From NCBI RefSeq assembly GCF_900626075.1, contig NZ_UYZY01000001.1, forward strand, positions 1,054,001 through 1,118,000: 64,000 bases of DNA. Reading direction: 5' to 3'. The position numbers were made by a program, and so were the translations under genes. Below, in pieces: positions 1 to 6,867 of this stretch; the stretch's first letter is position 1, and each line of letters starts with the position of its first letter. The notes under the pieces were generated by a model. It was not told the DNA's origin. It ran no database searches and saw only the letters and a program-made list of their open reading frames with translations. The DNA is from Clostridium transplantifaecale. Its GTDB lineage: Bacteria; Bacillota; Clostridia; Lachnospirales; Lachnospiraceae.

Positions 1-2
1 TC

Positions 3-293
3 ATTATGACAAGGGGCCATGTATTCGATCTCCAGGCACAGGCCTTTGCTATGAAATCTCCCGCCGCCTACATCGGAGTCATGGGCAGCAGAAAGAAAAA
101 AGCCTATCTGACCGAAGCGCTCTTAAAAGCGGGATTTAGCCGGGAGGAACTGGATTTCGTCCATGCCCCAATCGGGCTTGATATCGGAGCTGATACCCCG
201 GCCGAGATAGCGGTGAGCATTGCCGCCGAACTCATTCAGGTACGGAGCCTAAGGAGCGTTGAAAGCGCCGTAAAAAAGGAGGGAAACCAATGA
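3..293 (+). CDS. XdhC/CoxI-family protein, C-terminal part (cut by window edge)
   Basis: This is the C-terminal Rossmann-like half of an XdhC/CoxI protein, which helps insert the sulfurated molybdenum cofactor into xanthine dehydrogenase-type hydroxylases. The reading frame is open to the window edge, so the true start lies to the left; the internal ATG at 6 is not the start. Family signatures are the TRGH turn, YIGVMGSRKK and a closing GLDIGADTPAEIAVSI segment. Its stop overlaps the next start by four bases (ATGA), so it belongs to the molybdenum cofactor operon that follows. That placement implies a molybdenum hydroxylase gene upstream, outside this window. Confidence 0.88.
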   Translation: MMTRGHVFDLQAQAFAMKSPAAYIGVMGSRKKKAYLTEALLKAGFSREELDFVHAPIGLDIGADTPAEIAVSIAAELIQVRSLRSVESAVKKEGNQ

Positions 294-1324
294 AATTAAT
301 AAAAACCGAGGATGCCGCCGGCTGTGTGCTCTGCCACGACATCACCCAGATTATCAAAGGCGTCACAAAGGATGCCGTGTTCCGTAAGGGGCATATTGTG
401 ACGGAGGAAGATATTCCCGTGCTCTTAAGTGTGGGAAAAGAACACCTCTACATATGGGAAAAAGACGAACACATGCTGCATGAAAATGAGGCGGCGGAGC
501 TCCTCTGCAGCATCTGCATGAATGACGGAATGGAGCGTTCCGCCGTCAAGGAGGGAAAAATCGAGCTGGCCGCAGCAGCCGACGGACTTTTTAAAATCCG
601 CAGGGACAAACTGAGAGCCGTCAATTCGCTGGGTCAGATGATGATTGCCTGCCGCCACGGAGACACGGTAGTAAGGGCGGGCGATAAGCTGCTGGGAACC
701 AGAATTATCCCCCTTGTCATTGAAAAAGAAATCATGGAGAAGGCAAAAGAAGCGGCCGGAAATGAACCCCTCTTCTCCATTCTTCCCTTTACCCTGAAAA
801 AAGCCGGGCTTATCACCACAGGAAATGAAGTTTACCGCGGCAGGATCAAAGATACTTTTTCTCCGGTCATCGAAGAAAAGCTCCGTGAGTTTGACGCCGA
901 AATCGTTTCACACATCACGCTGCCAGATGAACCCGACCAGATTACGGAAGCAATCCTCACTCTGATCGGCGAGGGGGCCGATCTTGTCTGCTGCACTGGA
1001 GGAATGAGTGTGGATCCCGATGATATGACGCCCCTGGCTATCAAAAATACGGGAGCCCGCATTGTCTCATACGGCGCTCCGGTGCTTCCGGGCGCCATGT
1101 TCTTACTGGCCTACTATGAGAAGAACGGCCGCTCCATTCCCATCGTTGGACTTCCGGGCTGCGTCATGTATGCCAGGCGGACCATCTTTGATCTCGTGCT
1201 CCCGCGCCTGATAGCGGAGGATCCCGTTTCCAGGGAAGAACTTGATGCCCTCGGGGAAGGCGGCCTGTGCCTCTCCTGCCCTGTCTGTACATTTCCGAAC
1301 TGCGGCTTCGGCAAGGGGGTGTAA
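290..1324 (+). CDS. MoeA/MogA-like molybdopterin-binding protein
   Basis: A 344-residue cytoplasmic protein with a MoeA/MogA-type molybdopterin-binding domain, probably acting in molybdate insertion or cofactor trafficking. The fold signature is in the second half: LITTGNEVYRGRI near residue 175, a CCTGGMSVDPDD glycine-rich loop near 237, and a PGAMFLLAYYE...VGLPGC segment near 270-290. The first 160 residues resemble the MoeA N-terminal region but are short. The last residues hold several cysteines (CLSCPVC, then C in FPNCGFG), a possible metal site. The start overlaps the upstream stop. It is closer to the stand-alone molybdopterin-binding proteins of clostridial hydroxylase clusters than to full-length MoeA (about 400 residues), so no symbol is assigned. 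Confidence 0.85.
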   Translation: MKLIKTEDAAGCVLCHDITQIIKGVTKDAVFRKGHIVTEEDIPVLLSVGKEHLYIWEKDEHMLHENEAAELLCSICMNDGMERSAVKEGKIELAAAADGLFKIRRDKLRAVNSLGQMMIACRHGDTVVRAGDKLLGTRIIPLVIEKEIMEKAKEAAGNEPLFSILPFTLKKAGLITTGNEVYRGRIKDTFSPVIEEKLREFDAEIVSHITLPDEPDQITEAILTLIGEGADLVCCTGGMSVDPDDMTPLAIKNTGARIVSYGAPVLPGAMFLLAYYEKNGRSIPIVGLPGCVMYARRTIFDLVLPRLIAEDPVSREELDALGEGGLCLSCPVCTFPNCGFGKGV

Positions 1325-1326
1325 CA

Positions 1327-1806
1327 ATGGAATTTACTCATTTTGACGAAAACGGCAATGCCGTAATGGTGGATGTGGGGGAAAAGGCCGTAACGGACCG
1401 TGAAGCCTCCGCTGCAGGCAAAATCTCCATGAGCCGGGAATGCTTTGAACTTTTAAAGGCGGGACGGATGAAAAAGGGCGATGTATTGGGCGTCGCAAGG
1501 ATTGCGGGCATCATGGCCCTCAAACAGACCTCTAAGCTGATACCGCTCTGCCATCTTTTAAATCTGACCCACGCGGAAATTTCATTTTCTTTAAACGAGG
1601 CTGCGTGTGAGGTCGGGGCAGTGTGCACGGTCCGTACCGCCGGAAAGACGGGTGTGGAGATGGAGGCGCTGACCGGCGTGTCGGTTGCGCTCCTCACCGT
1701 CTATGATATGTGCAAAGCAGTCGACAAGACCATGACAATCGGAGAAATCTGCCTTCTCCACAAATCAGGAGGAAAAAGCGGTGTGTTTGAAAGACCCTTA
1801 CGGTAG
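1327..1806 (+). CDS. moaC: Cyclic pyranopterin monophosphate synthase MoaC
   Basis: MoaC converts the MoaA product 3',8-cyclo-7,8-dihydro-GTP into cyclic pyranopterin monophosphate. The protein is 159 residues, the usual family size. Conserved blocks are MVDVGEKAVTDREA at the N-terminus, QTSKLIPLCHLL in the middle and GVEMEALTGVSVALLTVYDM with KAVDK toward the end, including the active-site lysine region. ATG 1327 is chosen over an upstream in-frame ATG at 1267 because it follows a purine-rich GGGGGTG site, starts two bases after the upstream stop, and gives the canonical MEFTHFDENG start. Its 3' end overlaps moaA by 26 bases, which suggests translational coupling. Confidence 0.95.
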   Translation: MEFTHFDENGNAVMVDVGEKAVTDREASAAGKISMSRECFELLKAGRMKKGDVLGVARIAGIMALKQTSKLIPLCHLLNLTHAEISFSLNEAACEVGAVCTVRTAGKTGVEMEALTGVSVALLTVYDMCKAVDKTMTIGEICLLHKSGGKSGVFERPLR

Positions 1807-2755
1807 AATCATCGATTATCTGCGCGTCTCCATCACGGACCGCTGCAATTTAAACTGTGCTTACTGCAGACCCGGCAATGCTCCGTTTCTGGATGAGAAA
1901 GAGCTGTTAACAACAGAAGAAATCCTCACTTTCTGCCGGGAGGCCGCCCTGCTCGGGATACGCCATCTGAGGATCACCGGAGGGGAACCGCTTCTTAGGG
2001 ACGGCTGCTTAAGCCTCATAAAGGATTTAAAGGCGCTGCCCGGAATTGAAAGCGTTACAATGACTACCAACGGCACCCTTTTAAACCGCTGTCTGGCCGG
2101 ACTGAAAGAGGCCGGGATTGACGGAATCAATATCAGTATGGATACGCTGAACGAAGAGCATTATGCCGCCCTCACCGGCGCTCCGCTGCTGCCTGTACTC
2201 CTTGACGCAATCCGTGAAACCGTTTCATACGGTATACCGGTCAAGATTAATTCCGTGCTTATGGATGGACGCATTCCCGTCACGGACTATCTGGAGCTGG
2301 CCGAATTTCCCCGCAGCCTTCCGGTGGATGTCCGTTTTATAGAGGCTATGCCCCTTGGCAATTCTTCGCCTCCCGCCCTGGATCACAGGAAACTCTTATC
2401 CCTGCTCTCCTCGCGGTATCCCGGCATAGAGCGCCTTAATACGGCCCGCGGGTTCGGCCCTGCCGTCTATTACGCCATCCCCGGTTTTTCCGGCTGTATT
2501 GGCTTTATAAACGCCGTACACGGCAATTTCTGCGGACAGTGCAACCGGATACGGCTGACGGCAAGAGGCATTCTTAAAAGCTGTCTCGGCTATGAGGGCA
2601 CCATCTGCATCAAACCGCTTTTCGGGGCAGCAGGGAGCGAAAACGCTCTCCGTCAGGCCCTGCTTACCGCTGTCGCGGAAAAACCGTCCTGTCATCATTT
2701 CGGTGAAAATCACCGCTATGCCGAGCGGGACAACATGTCAAAAATAGGAGGCTGA
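1781..2755 (+). CDS. moaA: GTP 3',8-cyclase MoaA (radical SAM)
   Basis: MoaA is the radical SAM enzyme that starts molybdenum cofactor synthesis by cyclising GTP. The N-terminal 4Fe-4S motif is visible as C22-x3-C26-x2-C29 (RCNLNCAYC), followed by the GGEPLL SAM-binding segment. The second, GTP-binding cluster is seen as FCGQCNRIR followed by a cysteine 13 residues later (KSCLG). At 324 residues it is of normal length. The start codon is GTG at 1781, preceded at about seven bases by AGGAGG and lying inside the end of moaC. The C-terminal GG dipeptide typical of MoaA is present. Confidence 0.96.
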   Translation: MCLKDPYGRIIDYLRVSITDRCNLNCAYCRPGNAPFLDEKELLTTEEILTFCREAALLGIRHLRITGGEPLLRDGCLSLIKDLKALPGIESVTMTTNGTLLNRCLAGLKEAGIDGINISMDTLNEEHYAALTGAPLLPVLLDAIRETVSYGIPVKINSVLMDGRIPVTDYLELAEFPRSLPVDVRFIEAMPLGNSSPPALDHRKLLSLLSSRYPGIERLNTARGFGPAVYYAIPGFSGCIGFINAVHGNFCGQCNRIRLTARGILKSCLGYEGTICIKPLFGAAGSENALRQALLTAVAEKPSCHHFGENHRYAERDNMSKIGG

Positions 2756-2757
2756 CC

Positions 2758-3690
2758 ATGGGAAACATAAAAGCAATCTGCATCAGTGAAAAGAAGGGGA
2801 CCGAAAAACATCCCGTCCCTTACTGCGATCTCGTCAGGGATTACGGAATTTCCGGCGATGCCCACGCCGGCTCCTGGCACCGCCAGGTTAGCCTTTTAAG
2901 CGCGGAACGCGTCCGTGAATTCAACGAAAAAGGAGGCGGCGTATCGGACGGCGATTTTGGCGAGAATCTCCTCGTGGAGGGCCTGGATTTTTCCTGTTTC
3001 GCGGTAGGAACGACCCTGACGGCGGGAGACGCGGTCCTGGAAATCACTCAGCTCGGCAAGGAATGCCACCATCACTGCACTATTTACCACAGGGTCGGGG
3101 AATGTATCATGCCGAAAAGGGGCGTATTCGCCAGAGTTCTGAAAGGCGGCCGTCTCTATCCGGGAGATGAGATTGTCTCCTGCCCGCCGGATCCGAAGCG
3201 GCCGTTCACGGCCGCCGTCATCACCTTAAGCGATAAGGGCTCCAGAGGAGAACGCGTCGATGAAAGCGGACCGGCAGCGGCAGGACTTCTTGCGGATGCC
3301 GGATATCGGCTCGTAGAATCTATCCTGATCCCCGATGAACCGGAAGAACTGAAAACACATTTAAAACGCCTGAGCGACAGCCGCCAGGTGAGTCTCATCC
3401 TGACACTGGGAGGCACCGGGTTCTCACCACGCGACACCACGCCGGAGGCCACAATGGCCGTGGCGGAGCGGAATGCCCCCGGCATTGCAGAAGCTATCCG
3501 CAATCTGTCCATGCAGGTGACAAAAAGGGCCATGTTAAGCCGGGGCGTATCCGTAATCAGGGGAAAAACCCTGATCGTCAATCTGCCCGGCAGCCCGAAA
3601 GCAGTCCGTGAAAGCATTGGTTTTATCATCGAAGAGCTCCCGCACGGACTCGATATATTAAGAGGAGGTGCATCAGAATGCGCAAGATAA
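2758..3690 (+). CDS. MOSC domain - MogA/MoaB molybdopterin adenylyltransferase fusion
   Basis: A two-domain fusion of 310 residues. Residues 1-145 form a MOSC domain, the C-terminal fold of Moco sulfurases: HRQVSLLSAERV, DGDFGENLLVEGLDF and QLGKECHHHCTIY with a conserved cysteine. Residues 150-310 form a MogA/MoaB domain: TLSDKGSRGERVDESGP, LTLGGTGFSPRDTTPEA and LIVNLPGSPKAV. MogA adenylates molybdopterin before metal insertion; MOSC domains bind or transfer sulfur on the cofactor. The ATG lies two bases after the moaA stop. The fusion joins adenylylation to a sulfur-handling domain, which fits a cofactor destined for a sulfurated hydroxylase such as those served by XdhC. Confidence 0.92.
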   Translation: MGNIKAICISEKKGTEKHPVPYCDLVRDYGISGDAHAGSWHRQVSLLSAERVREFNEKGGGVSDGDFGENLLVEGLDFSCFAVGTTLTAGDAVLEITQLGKECHHHCTIYHRVGECIMPKRGVFARVLKGGRLYPGDEIVSCPPDPKRPFTAAVITLSDKGSRGERVDESGPAAAGLLADAGYRLVESILIPDEPEELKTHLKRLSDSRQVSLILTLGGTGFSPRDTTPEATMAVAERNAPGIAEAIRNLSMQVTKRAMLSRGVSVIRGKTLIVNLPGSPKAVRESIGFIIEELPHGLDILRGGASECAR

Positions 3691-4514
3691 ACAAAATCGT
3701 TCTCTCCATGGCTCTGCTGTCCATGCTGGCCATGACCGCCTGCAGTTCCGGACAGAAGGACAGTTTCGGGCAAAAGGAAACGGAAGCCGAAAAAACAGGC
3801 GAGATTTTTATTGCGGCGGCAGCCAGCATGAAACCGGTCATGGAAGAAGCCCTGATCCCCGGTTTCGTGAAAGCAAACCCCGGCTGCACTGTGACGGGAA
3901 CGTATGACAGCTCAGGGAAACTCCAGAAACAGATCGAGGAAGGGCTGGGCGCGGATCTCTTCCTGTCCGCCGCCGCAAAGCAGATGGACGCCTTAAATGA
4001 GGAAGGCCTCGTAGACAAGGATTCTGTCACCATGCTCCTGGAAAATCAGATTGTTCTGATCGTGCCTGAAGGTTCCGAGGGGGATTACACGGCCTTTGCG
4101 GATGTTGAAAAAGCCTCCACGATTGCTATCGGCGATCCAGACAGCGTCCCCGCCGGACAGTATGCCCATGAGGCGCTGACACAGCTTGGCCTCTGGGATT
4201 CCCTTGAGGACAGGTTCAGCCTCGGCTCCAATGTAACGGAAGTTTTAAACTGGGTTGCGGAAGGCAGCGCCGATGCCGGTATCGTATATGCCACGGATGC
4301 GGCGGCAACAGACCGCGTAAGGGTGATAGCGCCCGCCCCCGAAGGAAGTCTGGCTAAGCGTGTCCTGTATCCGGCCGCCATACTTTCCGGCACAAAGGAT
4401 CCTGACGGAGCCGCCCTTTTCCTTGAATATTTAAAGAGCAGTGAGGCAAGTGAAGCATTCGCTTCCTATGGCTTCACCCCATTGGCAGAGCAGTATAAAG
4501 ACGCAGGGAGGTAA
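3678..4514 (+). CDS. modA: Molybdate-binding lipoprotein ModA
   Basis: Extracellular substrate-binding lipoprotein of the molybdate ABC importer. A type II signal peptide ends at the lipobox LAMTAC, giving Cys22 as the lipid anchor. The mature part has the ModA hallmarks: IFIAAAASMKPVMEE, a YDSSGKLQKQIEEG loop (oxyanion-binding Ser/Gly), GADLFLSAAAKQMD and GDPDSVPAGQYAHEAL. The 278-residue length is normal. It overlaps the upstream fusion gene by 13 bases and is followed directly by modB, so uptake and cofactor synthesis share a transcript. Confidence 0.95.
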   Translation: MRKINKIVLSMALLSMLAMTACSSGQKDSFGQKETEAEKTGEIFIAAAASMKPVMEEALIPGFVKANPGCTVTGTYDSSGKLQKQIEEGLGADLFLSAAAKQMDALNEEGLVDKDSVTMLLENQIVLIVPEGSEGDYTAFADVEKASTIAIGDPDSVPAGQYAHEALTQLGLWDSLEDRFSLGSNVTEVLNWVAEGSADAGIVYATDAAATDRVRVIAPAPEGSLAKRVLYPAAILSGTKDPDGAALFLEYLKSSEASEAFASYGFTPLAEQYKDAGR

Positions 4515-4515
4515 A

Positions 4516-5184
4516 ATGGAACTTTCGCCTGTTTTTATTTCGCTCAAGGCGGCGGTCTATGCCCTGCTCATCGTCTTTCCTGCAGGAACCGTACTGGCCT
4601 GGAAGATTATGAAGGTAAGACGGCGACGCCTGAAGGCAATCCTGGACAGCATCCTGACGCTCCCACTGGTTCTTCCCCCCACGGTGGCCGGACTGTTCCT
4701 GCTCTGTCTGTTTGGGGTCAACCGGCCGTTGGGACGTTTTTTTCTCAATGTATTCGGTGTGAAAATTGCATTTACATTTATCTCCACCGTTATCGCCTCG
4801 GCCTTTGTCTCCTTTCCGCTGATGTACCGCTCCGCACGCGGAGCTTTTGAGCAGGTGGATCCACAGCTTTTAGATGCCGCCCGGACGCTGGGAATGAGTG
4901 AAGCGGCCGTATTCTTCCGCGTGCTGCTGCCGAACTCCGTACCGGGCCTGCTCTCGGGCAGTGTGCTTGCATTCACGAGAGGCCTCGGAGAATTCGGGGC
5001 TACCGCAATGCTGGCGGGTAATATTGCGGGAAAAACAAGGACTCTCCCGCTGGCCGTTTATTCCGAAACCGCGGCCGGACGCATGGACATTGCCTTTGTC
5101 TATGCCGGAGTCCTGCTGGTCTTTGCATTCGCCGCCCTGCTCCTGATGAGCCGCACCGGAACCGCAAAGTGGAAAAATAAATGA
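4516..5184 (+). CDS. modB: Molybdate ABC transporter permease ModB
   Basis: Integral membrane permease of the molybdate importer, 222 residues with about five or six hydrophobic helices. The EAA loop that contacts ModC is seen as DAARTLGMSEAAVFFRVLLP, and the preceding LPLVLPPTVAGLFLL stretch is typical of ModB/CysT permeases. ATG 4516 is chosen although the frame is open further upstream: it lies one base after the modA stop, follows GGGAGG, and gives the usual short periplasmic start MELSPVFISLK. Confidence 0.95.
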   Translation: MELSPVFISLKAAVYALLIVFPAGTVLAWKIMKVRRRRLKAILDSILTLPLVLPPTVAGLFLLCLFGVNRPLGRFFLNVFGVKIAFTFISTVIASAFVSFPLMYRSARGAFEQVDPQLLDAARTLGMSEAAVFFRVLLPNSVPGLLSGSVLAFTRGLGEFGATAMLAGNIAGKTRTLPLAVYSETAAGRMDIAFVYAGVLLVFAFAALLLMSRTGTAKWKNK

Positions 5185-5194
5185 TAAGGAGTAC

Positions 5195-6247
5195 ATGATG
5201 CTGACCGTCGATATAAAAAAAGAACTAAACGATTTCACTCTGGATTTCAGGCTCAGACACAGCGAAGGCTGTCTGGGTATTCTCGGCCCGTCTGGCTGCG
5301 GAAAAAGCATGGGACTTAAATCCATAGCAGGCCTGGTGGAGCCCGACAGCGGAATAATCAGCCTGGATGACAAAACGTTCTATTCCTCACGGGACCGAAT
5401 CAGCTTGAGGCCCCAGCTACGAAAAACAGGCTACCTCTTCCAGAGTTACGCCCTGTTCCCCAACATGACCGTGGAAGAAAACGTGGGTGCGGGAATCAGC
5501 CGCAGGGACAAGGCGCGCAGGAACACTATCGCCGCTTTCATTAAACGTTTCCAATTATCCGGACTTGAAAAATATTATCCCGGCAAATTATCGGGCGGGC
5601 AGCAGCAAAGAGCCGCCCTGGCGCGGATCCTTGCAAGCTCTCCCGAACTTCTGCTGCTGGACGAGCCGTTTTCCGCCATGGATACCAGTCTTAAGGAGAC
5701 GCTCCGCCTGGAGCTGCTCCATGTGCTGGAGGATTACCACGGCCTTTCCATTCTTGTGACGCATGATAAGGATGAAGTCTACCAGCTCTGTAACAGCCTG
5801 ATTGTTATGGAACAGGGACAGATTCTGTGTTCCGGCCCCACCGCGGACATTTTCAGAAATCCGGGAAACCGGCAGGCCGCTCTCCTGACCGGCTGCAGGA
5901 ATGTATCGGCCATCCGGAAGCTTGGAACGCGGAGCCTCCTGGCCGCAGACTGGAATCTCTCCCTCACAACGGCTGTGGATATCCCGGATACGGCAAAAGC
6001 CGTCGGCATACGCCCCCACTCTCTGGTCCCTTTAAGCATGGAGGATGCGGACGGCCTGAGCGCTCTGCCGGGAGCAAATCTCATTCCGGTTAAGAACCCG
6101 GTCGTTTCAGCTCTTCCCTTTGAATGGGAAATTCACCTGGAAAACGGAATCCGGTGGACGCCCGGAACGAATTCAAGGGTCTCTGCTCCTCCCTCTATAC
6201 CTTCATGGCTCCGGGCAGCCCCGGAGGACTTACTCCTTCTGTCTTAA
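5195..6247 (+). CDS. modC: Molybdate ABC transporter ATP-binding protein ModC
   Basis: Cytoplasmic ATPase that powers molybdate import. Walker A GPSGCGKS lies at residues 31-38, the Q-loop at LFQSYALFPNMTV, the ABC signature LSGGQQQR, Walker B LLLLDEPFSAMD and the switch histidine in VTHDKDE. The C-terminal 110 residues form a short accessory domain of the TOBE type (KAVGIRPHSL), less conserved than in E. coli ModC. The start is ATG 5195 with AAGGAG four bases upstream; the next codon is also ATG. It closes the operon. Confidence 0.95.
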   Translation: MMLTVDIKKELNDFTLDFRLRHSEGCLGILGPSGCGKSMGLKSIAGLVEPDSGIISLDDKTFYSSRDRISLRPQLRKTGYLFQSYALFPNMTVEENVGAGISRRDKARRNTIAAFIKRFQLSGLEKYYPGKLSGGQQQRAALARILASSPELLLLDEPFSAMDTSLKETLRLELLHVLEDYHGLSILVTHDKDEVYQLCNSLIVMEQGQILCSGPTADIFRNPGNRQAALLTGCRNVSAIRKLGTRSLLAADWNLSLTTAVDIPDTAKAVGIRPHSLVPLSMEDADGLSALPGANLIPVKNPVVSALPFEWEIHLENGIRWTPGTNSRVSAPPSIPSWLRAAPEDLLLLS

Positions 6248-6334
6248 TCCCTTGAAATAAACACCGTGAAAGTAAGTGCCCGGGAGGCCGCTGAGGTTCA
6301 ATCCTGCAGGGAGAGATTTTTATTCTATGGGAGA

Positions 6335-6356
6335 GTCCGAAGAACTTTCCCATAGC
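6335..6356. other. Short palindrome after the mod operon; nothing else in 6248-6356
   Basis: CTATGGGA and TCCCATAG form an eight-base inverted repeat around a 14-base loop, 90 bases after modC. It has no U-tract in the + direction, so it is at best a poor terminator or an RNA-stabilising hairpin at the end of the mod transcript. The rest of 6248-6356 shows no gene. Confidence 0.4.
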
Positions 6357-6395
6357 ACAAAAAAAGCTCAAACCTCTGTTTCCAAAGGTCTGAGC
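6357..6395 (-). terminator. Rho-independent terminator of the tRNA-Leu operon
   Basis: On the minus strand GCTCAGACCT and AGGTTTGAGC pair (one G-U) around a ten-base loop and are followed by seven T residues, just after the last tRNA. Confidence 0.85.
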
Positions 6396-6402
6396 CTGTT
6401 CG

Positions 6403-6486
6403 TGCAGAAGAAGAGACTTGAACTCTCACGGTATTGCTACCACACGGACCTGAACCGTGCGCGTCTGCCAATTCCGCCACTTCTGC
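6403..6486 (-). tRNA. tRNA-Leu (anticodon CAG)
   Basis: An 84-base cloverleaf with a long variable arm. The acceptor stem GCAGAAG (5' end at 6486) pairs with CTTCTGC at 6404-6410, and the discriminator base is A. The D arm has the Leu-type GGAATTGGCAGAC. The anticodon stem CACGG/CCGTG encloses TTCAGGT, giving anticodon CAG. The T arm contains GTTCAAGTC. CCA is not encoded. It follows the other tRNA-Leu by four bases. Confidence 0.96.
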
Positions 6487-6490
6487 AAAC

Positions 6491-6574
6491 TGCGGGAGAT
6501 GGGACTTGAACCCACACGAGCATACACCCACAAGATCCTTAGTCTTGCCTGTCTGCCAATTCCAGCACTCCCGC
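6491..6574 (-). tRNA. tRNA-Leu (anticodon AAG)
   Basis: An 84-base class II tRNA. The acceptor GCGGGAG (5' end at 6574) pairs with CTCCCGC, discriminator A. The D arm has GGAATTGGCAGAC. The anticodon stem CAAGA/TCTTG encloses CTAAGGA, so bases 34-36 read AAG, not the UAA suggested by a quick reading. The T arm has GTTCAAGTC. An A34 leucine tRNA would be expected to be edited to inosine; bacteria normally restrict this to tRNA-Arg(ACG). It is the first gene of the tRNA operon. Confidence 0.93.
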
Positions 6575-6615
6575 GTCTGGTGCTTGGTGATTTGTGTTCC
6601 TCACCAACGAAAGCT

Positions 6616-6644
6616 AGTATACCACAAAGTTTCCATCATGGCAA
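6616..6644 (-). promoter_or_regulatory. Promoter of the tRNA-Leu pair
   Basis: On the minus strand TTGCCA (6639-6644) and TATACT (6616-6621) are separated by 17 bases, about 40 bases upstream of the first tRNA. Confidence 0.8.
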
Positions 6645-6811
6645 CCACTTTTTGTAAATTTTTTTAATTTTTTTAACTATTGAGTTATTTTGCCTATAGA
6701 CCTGTATTTCGACAGCACCCGACAAGCCTTATTTTACAAGCTTTGCAGGTATTTCTGCCACCTCCCGGGCAAAAAATCCCAATTTTTATCCATTTCTATA
6801 TTTCCGGCTTG

Positions 6812-6850
6812 AGACCCGGCCAGCGTATGATTTTCTTTGCCTCCGGGTCT
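6812..6850 (-). other. Inverted repeat after the hybrid kinase gene
   Basis: AGACCCGG and CCGGGTCT (6812-6819 and 6843-6850) form a perfect eight-base stem 18 bases after the hybrid kinase stop. There is no T-run after it, so it is only a possible weak terminator. Nothing else is seen between 6645 and 6867. Confidence 0.35.
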
Positions 6851-6867
6851 GTCTTCTTTTTAATATT

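Noticed and set aside
6276..6667. Small + strand frames across the tRNA pair
   Set aside because: The region is fully explained by two tRNA genes, their promoter and terminator.
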